DNA of 11,253 bases from Candidatus Aerophobota bacterium. GTDB lineage: Bacteria > Aerophobota > Aerophobia > Aerophobales > B3-G15. The DNA lies in assembly GCA_014859225.1 (NCBI GenBank), contig JACUUP010000039.1, positions 1 through 11,253 of the forward strand, given 5' to 3'. Under the pieces are notes generated by a model. The model saw only the letters and a list, made by a program, of their open reading frames with translations, searched no databases and was not told the origin of the DNA. Shown piece after piece: positions 1 through 6,361 of the stretch. Every line of letters starts with the position of its first letter. The first letter of the stretch is position 1. A program made the translations under genes and the position numbers.

Positions 1-68
1 TTTTTTATTCGAGGATCTCTTTAATGCAAAAAAAAATAAATCTGTCCCCTTTTTTTTGTGGGGGGGGG

Positions 69-96
69 TTGACAGGGGTATTTTTTCAAATATAAT
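69..96 (+). promoter_or_regulatory. Sigma-70 type promoter of groES-groEL
   Basis: A perfect -35 hexamer TTGACA (69-74) and a perfect -10 hexamer TATAAT (91-96) are separated by 16 bp. Transcription would start near position 103, giving a leader of about 36 nt before the groES ATG. A run of nine G residues (60-68) abuts the -35 box. No CIRCE/HrcA inverted repeat (TTAGCACTC-N9-GAGTGCTAA) is visible here or in the leader, so the heat-shock control common for groE operons is not evident. Confidence 0.8.
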
Positions 97-139
97 CTTT
101 TTTCACAAAATCAAAACATAAATATTGAGGAGGGACGAG

Positions 140-406
140 ATGAACATCAGGCCTCTGGGTGAAAGAATAGTGGTAAAAGCGCAAAAACAAGAGGAAAAGA
201 CAGAAGGAGGGATTTATCTTCCCGATACAGCAGGCAAAGAAAAGCCTCAGCAGGGGGAAGTCATAGCTGTAGGTCCTGATTTTAAAGGGGTTAAAAAAGG
301 CGATACAGTTATATTTGCAAAGTATGGAGGAACGGAGGTAAAATTAGGGAAAGAAGAGTATCTTGTGCTGGGTGAAGATGATGTATTGGCTGTGCTGGAA
401 AAATAA
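140..406 (+). CDS. groES: Co-chaperonin GroES (Hsp10), short form
   Basis: GroES forms the heptameric lid that caps GroEL and encloses the folding substrate in the cytoplasm. The 88-residue protein begins MNIRPLGERIVVK, the usual GroES opening. It has the mobile loop that docks on GroEL, with the hydrophobic tripeptide IYL at residues 25-27 (EEKTEGGIYLPDTA), and the late motif GDTVIFAKYGGTEV. The ATG at 140 is chosen because a GAGGAGGGA ribosome-binding site lies at 127-135; an in-frame TTG at 125 would overlap that site. The protein is several residues shorter than the usual 94-97 because the segment between the VGP motif and GDTVIF (residues 44-59), which carries the roof hairpin, is short. 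groEL follows after 38 bp on the same transcript. The family assignment is secure. Confidence 0.97.
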   Translation: MNIRPLGERIVVKAQKQEEKTEGGIYLPDTAGKEKPQQGEVIAVGPDFKGVKKGDTVIFAKYGGTEVKLGKEEYLVLGEDDVLAVLEK

Positions 407-444
407 TCTTTTTTAAACATTAAACAAAAAAGGAGGTTAAACCT

Positions 445-2067
445 ATGGCTGCAAAACAAATTGCTTTTGGCTCTGAGGCCAGACAAGCTCTTATAAAAGG
501 GCTTGATAAATTAGCTAATGCTGTTACCATCACTTTAGGACCAAAAGGACAAAACGTTGCTCTGGCGAAAAGTTTCGGTTCACCTACGGTTACTGACGAT
601 GGAGTAACAGTAGCAAAGGAGATAGAGCTTGAGGATGCCTATGAGAATATGGGAGCGCAACTGGTCAAAGAGGTGGCAGAGAAAACCAAAGATGTAGCTG
701 GAGATGGAACTACCACCGCGACCCTTTTAACTCAATATATGGTTCGCCAGGGCATGAAAAGTGTTATGGCTGGAGTTAACCCCACCTATCTGAGAAAAGG
801 AATGGAAAAAGCAGTCCGCACTGTAGTAGGGGAGATAAAGAAACTAAGTAAACCGGTAAAGGATAAAAAATCCATCGCTCAGGTAGCGACCGTTGCCGCC
901 TCCAATGACACTATGGTAGGAAATTTAATTGCCGATGCTATGGAGAAAGTGGGAGAAAATGGTGTAATAACTATTGAAGAAGGAAAAACCGCTGAGACCA
1001 ATGTAGAGTTTGTTGAGGGTATGCAGTTTGACCGTGGTTATATATCTCCCTACTTTGTTACCAATCCTGATAAAATGGAAGTTGCACTGGAAGAGCCATA
1101 CATCCTCTTGCACGATAAGAAAGTAAGCAATATGAAAGACCTTTTGCCTCTTCTGGAGAAAATCGCCAACACCGGTCGGGCATTCCTCTTAATTTCTGAA
1201 GATGTAGAAGGAGAAGCTCTTGCTACCCTGGTTGTGAATAAAATTAGAGGAACTTTGAAGTGTGCTGCGGTTAAGGCTCCTGGTTTTGGAGATAGAAGAA
1301 AAGCAATGCTGGAGGACATTTCTATCTTAACCGGGGGACAGGTTGTGGCAGAAGATTTGGGTCTGAAACTTGAAAATGTTGATATCTCAATGCTCGGTCA
1401 GGCTAAACGGGTTCGCATAACCAATGAAGAGACAACTATTATTGAGGGACAGGGAGACAAAAAGGTAATTGAGGATAGAATTAAGCAAATAAAACTCCAG
1501 ATAGAAGAAACTGATTCTGATTATGACCGGGAAAAATTAGAAGAAAGATTAGCCAAGTTATCGGGTGGAGTTGCCGTTATTAATGTAGGAGCAGCTACTG
1601 AGGTGGAGATGAAAACGAATAAAGCCAGAATTGAAGATGCTGTAGCGGCAACCAGAGCAGCTGTAGAGGAAGGAATAGTTCCTGGTGGAGGAGTCACCCT
1701 GTTAAGATGTATGCCAGTTCTGGAGAAATTAAAGGGTGAAAATGAGGACGAAAACATAGGAATAAAAATAATAAGGGAAGCTTTGAGAGAACCTTTGCGT
1801 AAGATTGCCTCAAATGCTGGCCTTGAAGGTGGAGTGGTGGTAGAGGAAGTTGTGAAAAAAGAAGGTTCCTTTGGCTTCAACGCCGAGACGGGAAAATATG
1901 AAGACCTGGTAGAGGCTGGCGTTATTGACCCAGCAAAAGTGGTCAGAACAACTGTAGAAAATGCAGCAAGCATTGCCTCCCTCATCCTCACTACCGACGC
2001 TGTGGTAGCGGAGATGCCGGAAAAAGAAGAGAAAAAGATGCCCCCTTATCCACCTCCTCAGTATTAA
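445..2067 (+). CDS. groEL: Chaperonin GroEL (Hsp60)
   Basis: This is the 540-residue subunit of the double-ring ATP-dependent folding chamber. The ATP-binding motif GDGTTTAT is at residues 86-93, with the metal-binding Asp at 87 as in E. coli GroEL. The catalytic Asp lies in ARIEDAV, and the family signature [12 protein letters not shown] follows it. The apical domain (roughly 190-375) contains the expected [13 protein letters not shown] motif. The start has an AGGAGGT SD site at 431-437. The gene ends with tandem stops TAA TGA and is followed by a strong terminator. The odd part is the C terminus: the flexible Gly-Gly-Met tail that usually lines the cavity floor is replaced by a charged stretch ending MPPYPPPQY (532-540). 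Only one groEL is in this window; paralogues elsewhere cannot be excluded. Confidence 0.98.
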   Translation: MAAKQIAFGSEARQALIKGLDKLANAVTITLGPKGQNVALAKSFGSPTVTDDGVTVAKEIELEDAYENMGAQLVKEVAEKTKDVAGDGTTTATLLTQYMVRQGMKSVMAGVNPTYLRKGMEKAVRTVVGEIKKLSKPVKDKKSIAQVATVAASNDTMVGNLIADAMEKVGENGVITIEEGKTAETNVEFVEGMQFDRGYISPYFVTNPDKMEVALEEPYILLHDKKVSNMKDLLPLLEKIANTGRAFLLISEDVEGEALATLVVNKIRGTLKCAAVKAPGFGDRRKAMLEDISILTGGQVVAEDLGLKLENVDISMLGQAKRVRITNEETTIIEGQGDKKVIEDRIKQIKLQIEETDSDYDREKLEERLAKLSGGVAVINVGAATEVEMKTNKARIEDAVAATRAAVEEGIVPGGGVTLLRCMPVLEKLKGENEDENIGIKIIREALREPLRKIASNAGLEGGVVVEEVVKKEGSFGFNAETGKYEDLVEAGVIDPAKVVRTTVENAASIASLILTTDAVVAEMPEKEEKKMPPYPPPQY

Positions 2068-2100
2068 TGAGCCAATAGAAAGTAAAGACGAATAGAGCAA

Positions 2101-2134
2101 GAAGGCGGGGGGACCAAATCCCCCCGCCTTTTTT
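2101..2134 (+). terminator. Rho-independent terminator after groEL
   Basis: An 11-bp G+C-rich stem pairs AAGGCGGGGGG (2102-2112) with CCCCCCGCCTT (2120-2130). An extra A-T pair leaves a five-base loop, and a run of six T residues (2129-2134) ends the structure. It lies about 35 bp after the groEL stop and separates the groE operon from yebC. Confidence 0.93.
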
Positions 2135-2142
2135 ATTTCAAA

Positions 2143-2175
2143 TTGACAGTTTGCTTTTTTTTGTTAAATTATAAT
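2143..2175 (+). promoter_or_regulatory. Probable promoter of the yebC-tldD-tldE operon
   Basis: A perfect -35 hexamer TTGACA lies at 2143-2148. Two -10 candidates exist: TAAATT (2165-2170), with a 16-bp spacer but only four of six consensus bases, and TATAAT (2170-2175), a perfect match with an over-long 21-bp spacer. Both lie inside the palindrome at 2156-2187, so a protein bound there would block RNA polymerase. The upstream terminator implies this operon needs its own promoter. Confidence 0.6.
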
Positions 2176-2187
2176 TTAACAAAAAAA
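2156..2187. promoter_or_regulatory. Perfect 32-bp palindrome, candidate operator of yebC
   Basis: The arm TTTTTTTGTTAAATTA (2156-2171) is followed with no spacer by its exact reverse complement (2172-2187). The outer T/A runs are low complexity, but the central 22 bp (2161-2182) is a mixed-sequence perfect palindrome. It covers both possible -10 boxes and ends inside the yebC ribosome-binding site (AAAGGAG, 2185-2191). A repressor operator is the simplest reading; an RNA hairpin covering the SD is possible only if transcription starts upstream of it. The half-sites TTGTTAA/TTAACAA resemble those of the redox repressor Rex, but the gap is 8 bp instead of 4. Confidence 0.55.
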
Positions 2188-2200
2188 GGAGCGTGAGAAC

Positions 2201-2953
2201 ATGTCAGGTCATTCTAAATGGAGTAGTATAAAACATAAAAAGGCAAAGAAAGATGCCCAGAAAGGAAAACTCTTCAGTAAACTCGCCCGCAAAATAGCTG
2301 TGGAAGCAAAACAGGGAGGAGGTGATATTGATAAAAATCCGGGCCTGCGTCTCGTAGTGGAAAAAGCCCAGGAAGCAGGTATGCCCAAAGAAAACATAAA
2401 AAGAGCTATACAGAAAGGAACAGGTGAGCTTCCCGGAGTAGCTTACGAAGAGATAACCTGCGAAGGATACGGACCAGCAGGAGTTGCTCTTTTAATTGAG
2501 GCTGTAAGTGATAATAAAAGAAGGACTGTAGCTGAAATAAGACATACTTTAAGCACTTATAACGGACGCATGGGAGAAACCGGTTGTGTGAGCTGGCTCT
2601 TTGAGAGGAAAGGCTCTGCAGTTTTCGACAAAAAGGGGGTTGATGAGGACAAAATTATGAACCTGGCAATTGATGTGGGTGCAGAAGATATTAGAGAGGA
2701 TGAAATTACCATAGAAATTATCTTTCCTCCGGAAAATTTTGGGCTGGTTAAAGAAAAGATTAATGAATCTAAGTTGAGCCCTGATATTTTTGAGCTAACT
2801 ATGCTCCCTCAAACCGTTATACCCTTAGAGGAAAAAGAAGCTATTCAAATGCTCAAGCTAATGGATGCACTGGAAGAGATGGAAGAGGTGCAAAATGTTT
2901 ATGCTAATTTTGATATATCTGAGGAGATTATGCAAAAGGTTTCCATATTATGA
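2201..2953 (+). CDS. yebC: YebC/TACO1 family translation factor or regulator
   Basis: The 250-residue protein has the typical YebC length and opening MSGHSKWSSIKHKKAKKDAQKGK, shown here only in part as MSGHSKWSSIKHKK (1-14). Further family motifs are NPGLRLVVEKAQEAGMPKEN (46-65), the YEEITCEGYGPAGVALL stretch (82-98), NKRRTVAEIRH, and GRMGETGCVSWLFERKG. The family was first described as DNA-binding regulators. The mitochondrial relative TACO1 acts in translation, and recent work ties YebC-like proteins to relief of ribosome stalling at proline runs; which role applies here cannot be read from sequence. The ATG at 2201 has an AAAGGAG SD site nine bases upstream. Its stop codon overlaps the tldD start (ATGA), so the two are translationally coupled. 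Confidence 0.95.
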   Translation: MSGHSKWSSIKHKKAKKDAQKGKLFSKLARKIAVEAKQGGGDIDKNPGLRLVVEKAQEAGMPKENIKRAIQKGTGELPGVAYEEITCEGYGPAGVALLIEAVSDNKRRTVAEIRHTLSTYNGRMGETGCVSWLFERKGSAVFDKKGVDEDKIMNLAIDVGAEDIREDEITIEIIFPPENFGLVKEKINESKLSPDIFELTMLPQTVIPLEEKEAIQMLKLMDALEEMEEVQNVYANFDISEEIMQKVSIL

Positions 2954-4311
2954 AATCTTACTTTTTTTCTTGCCTTGACAAAATCAAAGCTGAATACGCA
3001 GAAATAAGATATGAGGAAAATGTTGCTACCTATCTTCGCTGGATAGGTAAAGAATTAGAAACCATAGGAATCTCCAGGGAAAAAGGGGGAGGTATCCGGG
3101 TAAAGGGAAAATCTGGATGGAGTTTTTTATCCTTCAACAACCTGGATAATTTACCCTCTTACCTTACATTGGCTGCCCGACAATCTCTTTTACCTCAAAA
3201 TGGTGCGGTGAAATTAGCCAGGGTTACTCCTGTAACCAAAATTATACCGGGAAATTTTAAAATAGACCCTCGCCAGATTGATTTAGAAGAAAAACATAAA
3301 CTCTGTCTTTCTTATAACCAGATTTTGCTTTCCGGACCCGAGGTCCAGACTTCTGACTTGAGATATGTTGACCTTCGCACTGTTAAATACTTTGTAAACT
3401 CAGAAGGGACCTACATACAACAGGAAAGATTCTACACCCTTCTCGGGATGACATCCATTACCCGCAGAGGTAGTAATATTCAATCAGCCCACGAAGGAGT
3501 GGGAGGAGTTGGGGGATATGAACTTGTGGAAAATCAAGAGGAAAAAGCGGAGAAAGCAGTTAAAAGGGCAACTCTTTTGCTTGATGCTGAGCCAGCAACA
3601 GGAGGTAGATACACTGTAGTTGTAGACCCTGAGTTAAGTGGTGTGTTTGCCCATGAAGCTTTCGGTCATCTCTCAGAAGCTGATTTTCTCTTTGAAAATG
3701 AACGTTTGTTAAACATCATGAAACCCGGTAGAGGGTTCGGCAGTGAAATTCTTAACATTGTGGATGAACCCCCCATTCCTGGAGAAGGAGGTTTTTACCT
3801 CTATGATGATGAGGGAGTAGCTGCCAGTAAAACTTACCTTATTAAAGAAGGAAAACTTGTGGGGAGACTTCATTCCAGAGAAACTGCGGCAAAGTTAGGA
3901 GAAAGACCAACAGGAAATGCCCGAGCTATAAATTATGAATATCCCCCAATAGTTAGAATGAGTAATACTTACATAGAAAAAGGAGAGAAAACTAAAGAGG
4001 AGATAATCTCTAATATAAAAGATGGAATATATGCCCGGGGTTTCAGAGGTGGTCAGACCAACCTTGAGATGTTCACATTTGCTCCCGAGGAAGGATACCT
4101 AATCAACAATGGAAAAATAACCAGAAGAATCAGGGATTTTAATTTAACTGGAAATATCTTTACCACTTTATCCCGGATTGATGCTGTGGGAAATGATTTA
4201 ATTTTATTTACCGGTCCGGGAGGGTGTGGTAAGGATGGGCAATCACCTCTTCCTGTTTCCACGGGTGGTCCTCATCTACGAATAAAAGAGCTGGTAGTGG
4301 GGGGTAGATAG
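2950..4311 (+). CDS. tldD: TldD-type zinc metallopeptidase subunit
   Basis: TldD is the catalytic subunit of the TldD/TldE heterodimer, a cytoplasmic metallopeptidase that degrades unfolded peptides and, in enterobacteria, matures microcin B17 and helps remove the CcdA antitoxin. The zinc motif HEAFGH is at residues 235-240 within VFAHEAFGHLSEAD. A C-terminal cysteine at 426 (GPGGCGKDGQ) sits where the family's third zinc ligand is found, so the enzyme looks intact. At 453 residues the length is usual. The start ATG overlaps the yebC stop by four bases, with a modest AAAAGG SD in the end of yebC. The stop overlaps the first base of the tldE GTG start. The peptide substrate is unknown; no bacteriocin-precursor-like small gene is visible nearby. 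Confidence 0.95.
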   Translation: MKSYFFSCLDKIKAEYAEIRYEENVATYLRWIGKELETIGISREKGGGIRVKGKSGWSFLSFNNLDNLPSYLTLAARQSLLPQNGAVKLARVTPVTKIIPGNFKIDPRQIDLEEKHKLCLSYNQILLSGPEVQTSDLRYVDLRTVKYFVNSEGTYIQQERFYTLLGMTSITRRGSNIQSAHEGVGGVGGYELVENQEEKAEKAVKRATLLLDAEPATGGRYTVVVDPELSGVFAHEAFGHLSEADFLFENERLLNIMKPGRGFGSEILNIVDEPPIPGEGGFYLYDDEGVAASKTYLIKEGKLVGRLHSRETAAKLGERPTGNARAINYEYPPIVRMSNTYIEKGEKTKEEIISNIKDGIYARGFRGGQTNLEMFTFAPEEGYLINNGKITRRIRDFNLTGNIFTTLSRIDAVGNDLILFTGPGGCGKDGQSPLPVSTGGPHLRIKELVVGGR

Positions 4312-5603
4312 TGGAAGAAATTTTAAAAAGAGCCCTTTTCCGGGCCGATGAAGCAGAGGTTTATAGAGAAGATTTTGAAAACGCAACAGTCAGTTTTCAA
4401 TCCAACCGGCTCAAATCCATTGATAACTCCTTTGGGCAGGGAACCGGACTTAGAATAATAAAGAATGGAAAGATAGGTTTCTCCAGTACTACTAACCTAC
4501 AGGATGCTGACTTTCTGGTAACTTCAGCCATAGAATCCTCTAAGTTTGGACAACCTGCCTTTTTCAAACTTCCTGCTACCTCTAAAATACCACAGGTTAG
4601 ATGTTTTGATGGGAACATCTCTTTAATTTCCACAGAACAGATGATTGGTGAGGGAAAAAGAGCAATTGACGCTATTTTAAAAGAATTTCCTTCCTTTCAA
4701 TGTGAAGCAGAGATAGATAAAACCATAGCTAAAACGTCTATCTTAAACAGCTCAGGACTCAAGGTAAGCTATGAAAAAACTTTTTACAGCTTTTCTATTT
4801 ATGCCTTTCTGGCTGAAGAGGGAGATTTTTTAGGAATAGGAGAGACACAATCTGCCTGTCAATATAAGGACGCATCAAAAGTAGTTGCCCGAAAAGTTTT
4901 AGAGAAAATCCGTTTGGCCAGGCGAAGGGCAGCTATTAACAGGGGAGTATATCCTGTAATCTTTACTCCAAAAGCCATGCCCGTTATTTTAAGCTTGCTT
5001 AAAAGAGGAATAAACGGCAAATTTATACAAAAAAAAGTATCCCCGCTTTTCTCAAAACTAAACACTCAGGTAAGCTCATCAATGGTTAACATTGTGGATG
5101 ATGCTACCTTTCATTATGGCAAAGCTTCCCGGCCTGTAGATGGAGAAGGAGTTCCCTCTCGCCAGAATGTCATAATAGAACAAGGGGTTTTGAAAAATTT
5201 TGTCTATGACCTGCAAACAGCAGGATTGATGGGGACGCAAACAACAGCAAATGCTGCGAGGGAATACGACTCTCTTCCCTCCCCTTCTACCACAAATTTT
5301 ATAGTCAGGGAAGGGGAACTTTCTTTAGCTGAGATGGTCAAAGATATAAAAGAGGGTTTAATTATTGACCAGGTAATTGGGGCGGGGCAAAGCAATGTTC
5401 TCATGGGGGAATTTTCGGTAAATCTTGACCTGGGATTTAAGGTGGAACAGGGAAAAATAAAAGGCAGAATTAAAAACGCCATGGCTACCGCTAATATCTA
5501 TGAGCTTCTTAAAAATGTTGTGGGGATAGGAAAAGAGGCTGAATTTGTCGGTTCCACGTTTACGCCCCCCTTTTACTTTGCCCGGATTAACATAGCAACT
5601 TAA
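4311..5603 (+). CDS. tldE: TldE/PmbA family peptidase partner
   Basis: The 430-residue protein belongs to the PmbA/TldE side of the TldD family. It lacks an HExxxH motif, as expected for the non-catalytic partner that completes the peptide channel of the heterodimer. Family features include the N-terminal QSNRLKSID stretch, the GxGLRIIKNGKIGFSSTTN segment (45-63), the mid-C-terminal DDATFHYGKASRPVDGEGVP block, and the C-terminal region with VIGAGQSNVLMGEFSVNLDLG followed by GRIKNAMATANIYELL (only short parts quoted). It starts with GTG, whose first base is the last base of the tldD stop TAG, so expression depends on translation of tldD. No terminator with a T-run follows. Assignment rests on both sequence and pairing with tldD. 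Confidence 0.93.
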   Translation: MEEILKRALFRADEAEVYREDFENATVSFQSNRLKSIDNSFGQGTGLRIIKNGKIGFSSTTNLQDADFLVTSAIESSKFGQPAFFKLPATSKIPQVRCFDGNISLISTEQMIGEGKRAIDAILKEFPSFQCEAEIDKTIAKTSILNSSGLKVSYEKTFYSFSIYAFLAEEGDFLGIGETQSACQYKDASKVVARKVLEKIRLARRRAAINRGVYPVIFTPKAMPVILSLLKRGINGKFIQKKVSPLFSKLNTQVSSSMVNIVDDATFHYGKASRPVDGEGVPSRQNVIIEQGVLKNFVYDLQTAGLMGTQTTANAAREYDSLPSPSTTNFIVREGELSLAEMVKDIKEGLIIDQVIGAGQSNVLMGEFSVNLDLGFKVEQGKIKGRIKNAMATANIYELLKNVVGIGKEAEFVGSTFTPPFYFARINIAT

Positions 5604-5618
5604 AGGTGGTAAAGGTGG
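5601..5618 (+). repeat. 9-bp tandem direct repeat at the tldE stop
   Basis: TAAAGGTGG occurs twice in a row (5601-5609 and 5610-5618), the first copy containing the tldE stop codon. It immediately precedes, and overlaps by two bases, the left end of the inverted-repeat element at 5617. It may be a trace of the insertion or a chance duplication. Confidence 0.6.
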
Positions 5619-5739
5619 GGTCAGGTCTTGCAATATCACATAATAGAAATTATGCTTCAGAGAATTAACATGGTTTATGTCAAACGTTCAAGACCTCAGC
5701 TATCACCATTGAAAATGTGATATTGCAAGACCTGACCCC
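5617..5739. repeat. 123-bp element with perfect 25-bp inverted ends (MITE/REP-like)
   Basis: Positions 5617-5641 and 5715-5739 are exact reverse complements of each other: the left arm starts GGGGTCAGGTCTTGCAAT and the right arm ends TTGCAAGACCTGACCCC. The 73-bp centre has no ORF worth calling but contains a third copy of the sub-motif CAAGACCT (5689-5696), also found in the right arm (5726-5733). The pair could fold into a long hairpin. There is no T-run after it, so it does not look like an intrinsic terminator. Non-autonomous mobile repeats moved by a transposase in trans are the best-known explanation for such a structure; similar CAAGACCTGACCCC ends are, from memory and unverified, common near REP-associated Y1 transposases. 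No transposase is present here. Confidence 0.75.
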
Positions 5740-5751
5740 TACGTTATACTA

Positions 5752-6285
5752 ATGAAAAAAGGGTTGATTCAGATATATACGGGAAATGGTAAGGGAAAAA
5801 CCACTGCAGCAACCGGCCAGATAATTAGAGCTATAGCAAGAGATTTCAGGGTAATGATGGTTTACTTTCTAAAAGAGGAGGGGGGCTCAGGAGAAATGGA
5901 TGTATTAAAATGCCTGGGAGTGGAAACTTTGTTCTGGGGTGGTAAGTATGGAAGAGCCTTTCTAAAAGATAAACCAGTAGAAAACAAAAAAAGGGTAAGA
6001 GAGGAAAGTGGGTATTTCCTGCAACAGATAAAAGATAAGTTAAAAAAACAAAACTACGACCTGGTGGTTTTTGATGAAATAAATGTGGCTTTAGACCATG
6101 GTTTAGTGAAAGAAGAGGAGCTTTTGAGTTTTTTAAAAGATAAACCCACCTGCTTAGAGATTATCTTAACCGGACGCAAAGCTTCTCAATGTGTACTCAA
6201 CATTGCAGACCTTGTAACTGAAATGAGAGAAGTAAAGCACCCTTACAACAAAGACATAAAGATGAGAAAGGGAATTGAATATTGA
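5752..6285 (+). CDS. cobO: Corrinoid adenosyltransferase (CobO/BtuR/CobA family)
   Basis: This enzyme transfers the adenosyl group of ATP to the cobalt of reduced corrinoids, making adenosylcobalamin or its precursors, for de novo synthesis or salvage. The 177-residue protein begins with the family's unusual P-loop GNGKGKTTAATG (11-22). It has a Walker-B-like DLVVFDEIN (103-111) and ends with the diagnostic block DLVTEMREVKHPYNKDI...KGIEY (153-177). No other cobalamin gene is in the window, so a salvage or solitary role is as likely as a pathway cluster. The ATG at 5752 has no recognisable SD, and the inverted-repeat element ends only 12 bp before it; in-frame sequence upstream holds no ATG, GTG or TTG before a stop at 5710-5712. 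Whether it shares the tldE transcript is unclear. Confidence 0.94.
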   Translation: MKKGLIQIYTGNGKGKTTAATGQIIRAIARDFRVMMVYFLKEEGGSGEMDVLKCLGVETLFWGGKYGRAFLKDKPVENKKRVREESGYFLQQIKDKLKKQNYDLVVFDEINVALDHGLVKEEELLSFLKDKPTCLEIILTGRKASQCVLNIADLVTEMREVKHPYNKDIKMRKGIEY

Positions 6286-6286
6286 T

Positions 6287-6314
6287 TTGACAAATTATAT
6301 ATTTAGATTAAAAT
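6287..6314 (+). promoter_or_regulatory. Sigma-70 type promoter of the ABC cassette
   Basis: TTGACA (6287-6292) and TAAAAT (6309-6314) are spaced by 16 bp, starting one base after the cobO stop codon. Transcription would begin near 6321, leaving about 40 nt before the ATPase start. This suggests the four ABC genes form their own transcription unit. Confidence 0.7.
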
Positions 6315-6361
6315 AAGTTTCAATTTTTAACTAATTATCCGGTAAAATTGAGGAGGAACCA

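Noticed and set aside
125-139. Upstream in-frame TTG as the groES start, adding five residues
   Set aside because: The extra codons are the Shine-Dalgarno sequence itself, and GroES proteins begin at the MNIRPLGER-type sequence encoded from 140.
1-139. CIRCE element for HrcA control of groE
   Set aside because: No TTAGCACTC or GAGTGCTAA half-site is present in the available upstream sequence or leader.
1521-1991. Minus-strand open frame of 156 codons inside groEL
   Set aside because: It is antisense to a highly conserved coding region and encodes a low-complexity Ser/Pro/Thr-rich product typical of shadow frames.
2161-2182. Canonical Rex binding site
   Set aside because: The half-sites match the Rex type but are separated by 8 bp instead of the usual 4, so the name is not justified without a regulator gene or conservation.
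5617-5739. Intrinsic terminator of the yebC-tldD-tldE operon
   Set aside because: The hairpin arms are 73 bp apart and are not followed by a T-run.
5604-5751. Cobalamin riboswitch ahead of cobO
   Set aside because: The gap is too short and lacks recognisable B12-box features; its structure is explained by the long inverted repeat.
6321-6350. Hairpin CAATTTT/AAAATTG in the leader of the ABC ATPase gene
   Set aside because: Only seven mostly A-T pairs with a 16-base loop; expected by chance in A+T-rich leader DNA.
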